From UBA1141 sp963665155 (GTDB taxonomy: Bacteria > Chloroflexota > Dehalococcoidia > Lucifugimonadales > UBA3495): DNA of 64,000 nt. Positions 53,815 to 62,441 of the stretch are shown piece after piece. Under the pieces are notes generated by a model. That model did no database searches, was not told where the DNA came from, and saw only the letters and a program-made list of their open reading frames with translations. Each line of letters starts with the position of its first letter. Position 1 is the first letter of the stretch. The position numbers were made by a program, and so were the translations under genes. The stretch spans positions 2,170,001 through 2,234,000 of the forward strand of contig OY761986.2 in assembly GCA_963665155.2 (NCBI GenBank), given 5' to 3'.

Positions 53815-54345
53815 ACTAGCGGAGAGTGCGGAAATCAGAAACCTAAGGAGGTCAACTGGTTCGGTCAAGGTTGATTTAGTGATATGGGAGGCGCTGGCCT
53901 TCCCTATTTTTACGTGTCTTTCCGACTGTGAGGCCGAGTCAGCCGTGTCCCCGCGTTCCCCTTGTAGGCCCGCCTTGGTGCGTTCAGAGCGTCTGGCCCG
54001 CTCCCAGTGACTATGTCCACCAATGTCCACCAGAAACGCCACTATGGACTCGTAGAAGGGCAGAGAGGAGTCTAAATAGGGTTCCTGGTGCGAATAGACC
54101 CAGATTCCCACAACGGTGAAAACGCCTTGGTCCTTCCAGGCTCCAGAGAGCCACCAGATTAAAGCGCCGACGCCAGGCATCGTCAAGCAAATCGTGCAAC
54201 CTCTCCCGGAGGCAAGCAACACTGGTAACGTCGACATCTTCAGCGGCAACGATGTGGCCTTGACGCTGCCCCTCGACGAGCATCGTCGAGTTGGTTGCGG
54301 CCTCTTGGGCATCCCTGGATACTCGACCGTATAGGATGATTCTAG
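53815..54345 (-). pseudogene. Serine resolvase/recombinase remnant
   Basis: The frame beginning near 54345 reads IILYGRVSRDAQEAA and LVEGQRQGHIVAAEDVDV, like the N-terminus of serine recombinases (the active Ser lies in RVS). RFNLVALWSLEGP follows. A second frame gives GIWVYSHQEPYLDSSLPFYE and RSERTKAGLQGE, the end of the catalytic domain. At least one indel separates them and no DNA-binding domain remains. Confidence 0.7.
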
Positions 54346-54348
54346 CCT

Positions 54349-55611
54349 TTAAGCCGCTATCCTCGGAACTGCAGGCGGGTCTTTAGTAAACCTCCATTCC
54401 AGATCCTGGCTCATCTTGGCGGGCGTCTTTTGGAGGCGCATCCTCAGCACCTCGTTGACATCCTCTAAGAACAGCTGTTCAGCCTGTTCGAACCATGTGC
54501 GGGCCAAAATGTATCTGACCAACGACTCGATCCTCATATTGGCGAGGATGCGCTGGGTTTGCATCGGCATCTCTAATTTGGCCTGTTGCCACTCCTTGTA
54601 CGGGGCCGCCAAAGTGTCGCGGGACGCCTCAGCGATGTATCCGGCCACTTGCTGGTCTGTGCTGCTGCTGCTTTCAGCCAATCCCATCACCTCCCTGAAG
54701 ATCTTCTCAGGCACCGCAAATCGATCAAATTCCGGCATCAGGTGGATGTTCAATTCTGCGTGCCTTTCCCGTGACTCCCTTGCTTTGATCGCCCTGGCCT
54801 GGGCTTTGACCTCGTTCTCACGCTCCTCGAATTCTTCTTTTGAGATATCGGGCATGGACAGAGCTTCCCGCCAGAATGTGCTGTACAGGCCCATAATTGC
54901 CGCTCTGAAACGTCGCTGAACCTCCTCGTAGTGTGGCAGGGTGCACAGGATGTCTTGGCAAGCCCCCGCGGTACCCCAGCGCTTGTGCTCCTCAAGATAG
55001 GTGGCTTCACCGACACCTAATGACCCCAAGGATTCTTCCAGCCGAGCCGCTTCAAGTTGGACCTGTCGGTTTGTCCGACTTAGCGCCAAAGGGTTTAGGA
55101 TTAAGTCAGACAGGTCTCGCTGACTGGTTTTGCCCAACCATCCCAAGAGCCTCGTCTTCTGGCCGTAATCCCAGCCCTCGACTGCGGACTTAACCAGTTC
55201 GATAATCGCTTCACGGCTCAGGTTCTCACCGGTTCCGTCGGGGTCGAATGGCGTCAGGACTACGCGCTGGCCTCCGACAAGGAGCCACAGTGCCAGGTCC
55301 TCAACGAACCGGCGGTCGGTCGGCTTGGTACGTCTGCGCCAAGTATTGTAACGTTTGACGTTCATCGCGGCGTAGCGGTATATACCGCCGCTTATACGCC
55401 GGAACCTCCAGATTTGCTTGAATATTTCTTGGAATTTGGATTGCTTGCAGTCTGAATTATGGTGCGGGTAGCAATAACCCGAACCGGAACTTGGCTCCGG
55501 GGAATAGTTCATGTAACGGTCGCAGTAGCAGGGCAGCGATCCATAGGGAACGCTGAAACCTCGTCCTCTGATGCGTCGAAGGGGCTGATGGTATATTGCG
55601 TTACTGGACAT
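54349..55611 (-). CDS. Island protein of unknown function
   Basis: The 420-residue protein starts at ATG 55611 with GAGGTAAAC before it. The N-terminal region is basic, Tyr-rich and has several Cys (GSLPCYCDRY, SGYCYPHHNSDCK), possibly a metal site. The rest is helical and charged, with FEERENEVKAQARAIKARES as a coiled coil. It is intact, unlike its neighbours. No family is recognised; a plasmid-like initiation role cannot be argued from sequence. Confidence 0.6.
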   Translation of the reverse strand: MSSNAIYHQPLRRIRGRGFSVPYGSLPCYCDRYMNYSPEPSSGSGYCYPHHNSDCKQSKFQEIFKQIWRFRRISGGIYRYAAMNVKRYNTWRRRTKPTDRRFVEDLALWLLVGGQRVVLTPFDPDGTGENLSREAIIELVKSAVEGWDYGQKTRLLGWLGKTSQRDLSDLILNPLALSRTNRQVQLEAARLEESLGSLGVGEATYLEEHKRWGTAGACQDILCTLPHYEEVQRRFRAAIMGLYSTFWREALSMPDISKEEFEERENEVKAQARAIKARESRERHAELNIHLMPEFDRFAVPEKIFREVMGLAESSSSTDQQVAGYIAEASRDTLAAPYKEWQQAKLEMPMQTQRILANMRIESLVRYILARTWFEQAEQLFLEDVNEVLRMRLQKTPAKMSQDLEWRFTKDPPAVPRIAA

Positions 55612-55819
55612 GTTTACCTCCTGAGCTATGGCCATTGACTTGGCGGTTGGGAGATAATGTGGAGAGGAGTGGTAAGAGTAATTGATCAGCATCCGCCCCA
55701 AGGTCCAGGGCATCTGCTAACTGGGATATTCCGTGGGAGATGGTACGGAGGGCGTCGGGGATGGTAGAATAAGCTATAGACGGCTTAACGGTGGGTTCGA
55801 GTCCCTCTATCTCCACCAT
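55601..55819 (-). CDS. Possible short protein initiated in the attachment site
   Basis: A 72-residue frame begins at an ATG inside the right tRNA-derived repeat (55817-55819). It overlaps the next gene by 11 bases. The first 12 residues are simply the translated tRNA sequence. The rest is leucine-rich. A later start is possible and it may be no gene. Confidence 0.3.
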   Translation of the reverse strand: MVEIEGLEPTVKPSIAYSTIPDALRTISHGISQLADALDLGADADQLLLPLLSTLSPNRQVNGHSSGGKHVQ

Positions 55820-57378
55820 GACGTACCGAATTCATAACTCGCCCATTCAGGGCGATCTCTGCGGCGTCCGCTCCCCCTATGGGAGAATCCTCCGGCGTCG
55901 GTATTGAGTAGACGATGGCGGCCCTGCCGGGCTTGACCACGACCTCCTTGACGAAGGAGCCGACGAAGGCTTTGGTCTCAGTCAGCTCGCTGGCCTTGAG
56001 GAACTCGCTCATCTCGGCGGCGAAGGCGGCGATGGTGTCCGCGCTGTCGAGGAACTGCCGCCTCTCTTTTAGCAGCGCCCTCGCCTCCTATGTGGCGATC
56101 TCCACCTTCTCCTTGCGCTCCCGGAGTTCCACGATGAGGTCCGAAGCCTCGGCCACGTCTACGCTGTCGCTCCTCGCTATGAAGTGCCAGACGCGGCCCA
56201 GTTGGTTCTTCACCTCCTCAAGCTCCCCGTCGATACTCTCCAGCCTCTCACGCTGCTCGCGGGCCACTCCGTCCATCTCCTCGTCCAGCAGCTTCACCAG
56301 GTCTCGGATGTTGGACTCGGTGAGGATGTTGGCGCGAATCTCATCGACGATGATCTTCTCGAAGTTCTTGGCATTGAGCCTGGGGGTCTCGCAGGTGCCC
56401 TTGCCGCGCTTGAGGAGGGAAGTGGCAGATGTAGTAGGTGTACTTGCCGCTCTTGGCCTCGGCTGCGGTCATGGCCTTGCCGCAGGTCTCGCACTTGGCG
56501 ATGCCGCTGAGCAGGTAGGGGCTGGAGGCGCGGCGGGGGTTCACCTTCTTCGGGGCGCGGGAGCCGAGCAACCTCCTGGCCTTCTGGAAGTCCCGCTTGG
56601 AGACGATGGCGGGGTGTGCGTCCTCGACGCGCACGGGAGGAGCTCCGTCTTTGGCGTTGGCTCCCCAGACCACGGTGCCCGTGTAGGCTTCGTGGGAGAG
56701 CATGGTGTGGATGGTGGTCTTGGGCCACTTCTTGCCGTTGGTGGTTGGGATGCCCACGTCGAGGATGCTCTTGCCCTGTAGCACCATGTCGAAGACCCGT
56801 CTGACCACGGCGTCGGCGGGCGGGTTCAGCTCAAGCTTGGGGCGCTTCGCGGCCCCATCCTGGACGTGGAGCCGCTTGTAGCCGTAGGGTGCGTAGGTGG
56901 TCATCCAGAAGCCTCTCGACGCGGCCTCCCGCATCCCCCGGACAACCTCCTGGGCGAGATTTTCCGAGTAAAATTCGTCCACGGACTCGATGATGGCCTC
57001 AAGGAGCTTGCCGGTGGGGGTGTCGTCGGCCTGCTCGGTGATGGAGACCACGCGGATGCCCCGCCTGCGCAGCATGGACTTGAAGGCGACGGCGTGCTCG
57101 AGCTTGCGGGTGAATCGGGAGAATTTCCAGACGAGAATCTCCTTGAAGGGAGCCTCGGGCTTGGCGGCCTCGTTCAGCATCTTCTGGAACTCGGGCCTGT
57201 CGGCGATGCGGCCGCTCTCGGCCTCGTCCACGTACTCGCGGGCGACCAGGTAGTCGTGCTTCTCGGCGTAGTCCCGGAGCGCCCTAAGCTGGGCGGCGAT
57301 GGACAGGTCCACGTCCTGGCGGCCGCTGGACACTCTTGCGTAGAGGGCCACTGGCGTCAGATCGAGTCGGTCATTCAT
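55785..57378 (-). pseudogene. Large serine recombinase with a frameshift and in-frame TAG
   Basis: The N-terminal resolvase domain begins ATG 57378 with VALYARVSSGRQDVDLSIAA. The recombinase domain (TTIHTMLSHEAYTGTVVWG) and zinc ribbon (GIAKCETCGKAM) follow. Near 56418 one extra base moves the frame; it then continues LLKRGKGTCETPRLNAKNFE. TAG at 56088-56090 interrupts a coiled-coil part. The end of the chain reads RHGGDRGTRTHR, translated from the tRNA-Ala repeat. The intact protein would be about 530 residues. Confidence 0.88.
55793..55818. repeat. Right attachment site, copy of tRNA-Ala 3' end
   Basis: 26 bases identical to 45251-45276, including the CCA end. The sequence upstream is not tRNA-like, so only the 3' part is duplicated. 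It marks the end of the 10.6-kb element and is also the tail of the serine recombinase gene. Confidence 0.92.
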
Positions 57379-57523
57379 CAGTCTCTCCTCCTTGTGTTTC
57401 ACTCTGTCCTGTCCGGCGGGAGCGCAGCCGTTCCAGCCGCTCCCGTCTGCGCCACTCCCGCTCCTCCATGAACAGGCGGATGGCCTGCCGGAGCAGCTCG
57501 CTCACGGAGAGGTCACGACTTTC
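57371..57523 (-). pseudogene. Ribbon-helix-helix protein, 5' truncated
   Basis: About 50 residues of a CopG/RHH-like protein remain: ESRDLSVSELLRQAIRLFME then a charged Arg/Glu tail. Its stop overlaps the recombinase start by eight bases. The first half is lost at about 57515-57523, where the sequence changes to a plus-strand surface-protein gene. It may have regulated the recombinase. Confidence 0.65.
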
Positions 57524-57946
57524 ACGCTGTACGGGTGCGACACGTCTGGCGGGACGGTGACGGCGACCCTGCGTCGTGGAACTACCTCCGTCGATACCTA
57601 CTCCCAATATGTAGGCGTGACGGCACCATCTATAGAGATACAAAACCTCGCTACTACTATGCGGGAAGGACAGAGCGACTCCTTCCTCGTGTGGGCATCG
57701 AATCTGAGCACGTCACATCGATACACAATCCAAGTCGAGACGGACAATAGCGACATCGGATTCAATGCCACGTGCTCGATCAGGTCGCGAACGCAATCCG
57801 TGCCCTCATCCAGCACTTCGGAGTCGGCAGGGTACACGCTACATGCGTGCGACGCGTCTGGTGGCAGGGTGACGGCGACTCTATTACGTGGAGGCACGAC
57901 CGTCGATACCGACTACCAGGATGTGACTGTTTCCTCTCCGGCAGCC

Positions 57947-58383
57947 TTCCAGTTCACGCCCAGCCCTCTGGCATTGGGCGGCACGAGCAACATCTGGACC
58001 ACACCCACGGGCGTCACTGGCGTCTACGTGGATGTTGATTTCTCGGAAGGAATCTACAAGGATTCCGATGCAGGCGACATCAATGTCAACCGCGTCAACT
58101 CCTCCGGCACAGTGCTCAGTACGTTGGCTGTAGACAATGAGAACGACAGCGGGACGTTGACGGGAGCTGCGGACGGGTCGCTCATCAGGATTGACGTTGA
58201 CAACGACGCCTTCGATGTCAGCCTCGCCCTTGTGACCTTGACCTTCCATTCGGGCAGCGACACAACCGGGCCTGAGATAGCAAGAGCGACTGTCCAGAAG
58301 GAGTCAAGACCATACGCTCCCACCAACGGCAGTGGCAGTGTGGATGCGACCAATGGGAGCGTCACGCTCTCCTGGGGTCCGGG
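57947..58383 (+). repeat. Direct repeat copy 1 in the surface protein gene
   Basis: About 437 bases nearly identical to 58642-59078 (offset 695). It encodes a full beta domain with FSEGIYKDSDAGDI and TGPEIARATVQKESRPYAP. Confidence 0.88.
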
Positions 58384-58641
58384 AGCTGCCCGCCTGGGGT
58401 CGAACCCAGACCACTACGAGGTGGTGATACCGGATACGTCGAACCCATCGACCCCGCTCTACAGCAACCTGAACGTCGATGATTCCACGAATCCCACGAC
58501 GCTGAGCATATCGAATGCCAGGGCGTTGGGTCTAGAGGGAAGCCACACCGTCGAGGTGCGTCACTGCAATGCTGCAGGCGGGTGCTCGTCGCCACTAAAC
58601 ATGGCACCTTCACGCTGCCTGGGCCTCCGACTTCTACGGTC

Positions 58642-59078
58642 TTCCAGTTCACGCCCAGCCCTCTGGCGTTGGGCGGCACGAGCAACGTGTGGACCATACC
58701 CACGGGAGTCACTAGCGTCTACGTGGATGTTGATTTCTCGGAAGGAATCTACAAGGATTCCGATGCAGGCGACATCAAAGTCAACCGCGTCAACTCCTCC
58801 GGCACAGTGCTGAGCACGTTGGCTGTAGACAATGAGAACGACAGCAGGACGTGGACGGAAGTTGCGGCGGGGTCGCTCATCAGGATTGACGTTGACAACG
58901 ACGCCTTCGATGTCAGCCTCGCCCTTGTGACCTTGACCTTCCATTCGGGTAGCGACACAACCGGGCCTGAGATAGCAAGAGCGACTGTCCAGAAGGAGTC
59001 AAGACCATACGCTCCTACTAATGGCTCTGCCAGTGTGGATGAGACTGATGGGAGCGTCACGCTCTCTTGGGGTCCAGG
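58642..59078 (+). repeat. Direct repeat copy 2 in the surface protein gene
   Basis: The second copy has a few substitutions. Ten bases found just after copy 1 (in GCCCGCCTGGGG) are missing after copy 2, which moves the reading frame. Confidence 0.88.
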
Positions 59079-60218
59079 AGCTGGTCGAACCCCGACCACT
59101 ACGAGGTCGTAGTAGTCCCGGGAGCGTATAGCAATAGCAATGTAGCCGCGAGTCAACTTCGCATCGCGAATGGTTGGTCAGAGGGATTCGCGGGAGCACA
59201 CGCCGCCGAGGTGCGTCATTGCAATGCAGCGGGTGGGTGCTCGATATCGCTGACAATCCCCTTTGTGCAACCACCGTTTGGGGTCTCTCTTCAAGGCGAC
59301 CTGCCATTCGAGCAGATTTACTGGGGTCTGATGCATCATATTGATGCGAGCATAACCGGCGCTCCCGGCGGAGTGACCCTGAACGACTATTCATTCAGAA
59401 TCAGAGCGCGTGTCGGCACGGGCATCCAGGCCCGAACTACTACCCCGCGCGTCTGCGATTGGCCAACCCAAGCTCAGCCCTGGACGAACGAGTACTCAGC
59501 TTGGGTCTCCGCCGCAGATACCGTCCCCTCGGTCAAATGTGGTCTTGGTGATGGGGCCACCAACATTCAGGTCTGGCTCCGGCATAATGCTTCCCTGCGG
59601 GAGTTCCAAGGTCCCAGCTATGAATTTGCGGTGGTCAAGTCCTGGCATAGAGCCGACGAAGAGATCACCCACGCAAACTTTGTGCCACTGGTTTCCGGCG
59701 GCAGTGTGTCACTCGCCCAGTTGACGATGTTTGTCGAGTCCATCGACAGCGCAGTTGATGCGTGGAATGCGGTGGTCGGAGGCGTTACTTTTACTGAAGT
59801 ACTTCTTGCCGCTGCGGCGGATGTTGCAGTTGAAGGATATGTTACGCATCTAGCGGACGCTGATGCGCATTGTGGAAGTTCCGTGGCCTGCACAGTGGAC
59901 ATCGCCCCAAACTACCCTCACCTAGGGCGGCAGACGCTCTATTTCGAACAGCCACCCGTCTGGGTTGTCAATGGCGTCGAAGTAGAACACATGTGGACTA
60001 ATAATGTTAATGAAGTTGGAAATGCCAACATGGCTTACATGCCCGCTGTCTTGATGCACGAGTTCGGACACACTGCGGGGCTGGGCCACAGTGCGTGGCA
60101 TCAAGATGTGATGGGATACGCCAGTGACAAAAGCGTGCTTTCAGCCAACGACAAGCGAGCAATGAAGGAGATCTATGAGAACCACGTCGCTCATTGATCT
60201 TGCGAAAGTGAGGTCTTC

Positions 60219-61942
60219 ATGAACAAGCATGCAATGCGAGCCTTGCTGTTGGTCGTGGCAGGTATGGTGGCAACAGTGGCGTGCGGCCCGGCGTCACCAA
60301 TTGAGACCGAGCCGACAAATCCAGTTCCCATTGTGCAGCCGGACGGGGCCGAGCATGGAGCCTCGACGCCAACCGCTGTCGCGCAGCCGAGCCAAGCTAA
60401 GCTAGCGACTCCCATCCCCAATCCGGTGACGCCGCCAGGCAAGACGGAGCCATTGGCCTCTACTTCAACCGCTGCCGCGCAGCGGAACCAAACCAATCTG
60501 GCTGTGCCTACTCCAACGCCCGTCGTGCACTACAGCCAGTCACCTTACAGTTTTGTCGAGGCCCCACTGGACGGCCGAATCTACCACGCCGACGTCATAG
60601 CGTTGGTGAGTTTACGGGACGCGAAGGGGCAATTCGAGACTATTCACAGTGATGCAGGCGTAGCCCCCACGTACCGGCCCGCGCTCATGTTCCGATTCAC
60701 GTGATCGAGTATCTCAAGGGAACTGGTGACAAAGAGATCGTCGTGTGGGACCCAGCGCCGCACACATTCTTAACTTCCGAAGAGGCCCAGGAAAATGCAG
60801 CGCACAAGCTGGCAGTAAGGAGGAACTCCACTTGGGACGACCGGGCAGCAGTCGTCTTTCTGCATCAGATTCAGGAGGGATACTCTGGCGATGGTGCCAC
60901 AGATGCCTCCCATGTCCGCCACGGGTTTAAAACTATAAACTCTCTCTGGGGGGAACACACCATTGACGATCTTGGCAAAGCATGGCTTCCGGCAAATGCG
61001 CTCACCCCAGATGGACGGGATGTCGGAGATTTTATCAGGTCGGCTGGCGATGACCTGGAGCTTCTGACCGACTCGGACCCGGCTGGCGGCAGCGGGGACT
61101 TGCCCCTGATTTTCACCCTGGGCGAGTTGCGTTCCCGGATCGAGGCGGTAGCCACGCTGCTTGAAGAAGGTAGGAACATCGAAGGGCATGAAGAGTGTAT
61201 TGTGCATCGGTATATAACTGAACATTGGATAATGTCATGGGAAGCGCGCAATGGGCCTTTTGATGAACGCCCAATCATATCAGAGCAGGTGTCCTCAGGG
61301 CAGCCCGCGAGTACCGAATTCTATAACACTGCGCTCTCGGGCGGTGAGTTCAGCAGATACTGGCTAACGGGTGCGGACGCTGAGTTTTTCTCAGTGCAAA
61401 TTGTGGATGAGAACGGCAACGTTATCGTTCCCGATGATCGATATCCCGTTTATTATCATCTCTCTCTCACAATCGCCCGGCCCCTGCCGGCTGGAGCTTA
61501 CAGATTCAATAGGCACGACCAGCGCTTCAGTTGGATCCCGTGCGACTACACGGTGCTTCCCCGATCGTGGGAGATTACCGCCGTTCCACCCAATGGCACT
61601 GTCCATGAAGCGTTCTTCGACCCGGTGGAGTCTGGCGGAACTGCCGGCGCTTCTGAGACTATCGGTGTCCTGATGCCACGTGTTTTCGACGTAGAAGGTG
61701 TAGAGACAACCCTTGCGAGCTTGAAGTGGGAGAGCGGGATTGTAACTCTGGAGTTGAGTGAGTACATCTCCCTTGGAGGACATGCCATAGACTTCATCTC
61801 CCTCGACGGGTCTGTCCCATTGAGCCTGTCCTTCGATGATGCGACGGCGAACAGCGAAAGTGCTGTCTTCACCTGGACCGTGGACGAGCAGCCTTGGCGA
61901 GGCGGCGACCGGCTCATGCTACGCATTCGCGGGGATCACTGA
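60219..61942 (+). pseudogene. Lipoprotein gene split by a one-base frameshift
   Basis: The first part (60219-60704) has a lipoprotein signal ending ATVAC, a Pro/Thr-rich linker, then PTYRPALMFRFT and a stop. The second (60701-61942) starts at an overlapping GTG and continues VIEYLKGTGDKEIVVW without loss, then SWEITAVPPNGTVHEAFFDP and a final beta domain. Continuous sense across the overlap suggests one protein of about 574 residues, broken by a lost base near 60697. Translational coupling of two separate proteins is an alternative. Confidence 0.65.
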
Positions 61943-62183
61943 GCGAGCGGGCTGCCCAACTACGTTATCTTTGCCGACACAGGATTGTTGTGCCGGTACT
62001 CGGTCGCCTTACAGATCACCATCGCCCACACCACGTGGTAGGCGCGACCCTCCACGATCACAACGACACGACCCACCGGAAAGTTCGCAATTCAGTCTTA
62101 TTAGGTCGGACAAAGTTGGGCCTAATAAGACTGAATTCATAACTCCTCGACCTCCGCCGACGCTGTTCTCCCACGCGGAGTTC
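61943..62183. other. Intergenic gap with an inverted repeat
   Basis: No gene is supported. It contains AATTCAGTCTTATTAGG (62089-62105) and its exact reverse complement (62121-62137). Confidence 0.6.
62089..62137. repeat. Inverted repeat, 17-bp arms, 15-base loop
   Basis: The perfect arms could form a hairpin after the lipoprotein gene. No T-run follows. The right arm overlaps the 13-base GAATTCATAACTC that also occurs at 55832-55844. Confidence 0.8.
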
Positions 62184-62312
62184 ATGGCCGAGGAGCCGGT
62201 GAAGCCGAAGGGCCGCACGAGCAAGCCTCAGCCCGCAACCCTCTCGATGTTCGAGTGGGCGCTGACAGTGGAACAGGAGCGGGAGGCCGAACCGGTCGGC
62301 GCGGGACGCTAG
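62184..62312 (+). CDS. Possible small basic-acidic protein
   Basis: A 42-residue frame from ATG 62184 reads MAEEPVKPKGRTSKPQPATL then FEWALTVEQEREAEPVGAGR. The base composition and codon use fit coding DNA and a hairpin follows 16 bases after the stop. The start site is weak. It could be the tail of a lost gene. Confidence 0.4.
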   Translation: MAEEPVKPKGRTSKPQPATLSMFEWALTVEQEREAEPVGAGR

Positions 62313-62328
62313 AACGTTTCACGACTGG

Positions 62329-62359
62329 GGGGAGGGCACCGGGATTAGGTGCCCTCCCC
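62329..62359 (+). terminator. GC-rich hairpin, possible terminator
   Basis: GGGGAGGGCACC and GGTGCCCTCCCC form a perfect 12-bp stem with a seven-base loop. It follows the small frame ending at 62312. There is no T-run. Confidence 0.5.
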
Positions 62360-62441
62360 AGCATATCCATACTTGCGACTTCTTTACGTTCAGGCGCGAA
62401 TCGAGAAGCGCCAGCTTCCGTGAAGTGTATGCGGCCCTTTT

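Larger units (their letters stand above)
45251..55818. mobile_element. Integrated element in tRNA-Ala (10.6 kb)
   Basis: Bounded by the 26-bp direct repeats. A tyrosine integrase at the left end, pointing into the tRNA, is the normal layout of an integrative island. The cargo includes several intact unknown genes and at least seven broken ones. The broken integrase means it can no longer excise by itself. No conjugation, replication or capsid genes are recognised. Confidence 0.85.
57515..60197 (+). pseudogene. Surface repeat protein with M10-like metalloprotease domain, fragmented
   Basis: The 5' end is lost at the junction near 57515. Repeats of TLYGCDTSGGTVTATLRRGT type come first. Two near-identical beta domains (FQFTPSPLALGGTSN to SVTLSWGPGA) follow, each with an FN3-like tail ending EVRHCNAAGGCS. 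A C-terminal zincin ends in HEFGHTAGLGHS, fitting HExxHxxGxxH. Frames break near 58590 (one base) and near 59085, where the second copy lacks ten bases present in the first. The intact protein was likely secreted and anchored. Confidence 0.8.
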
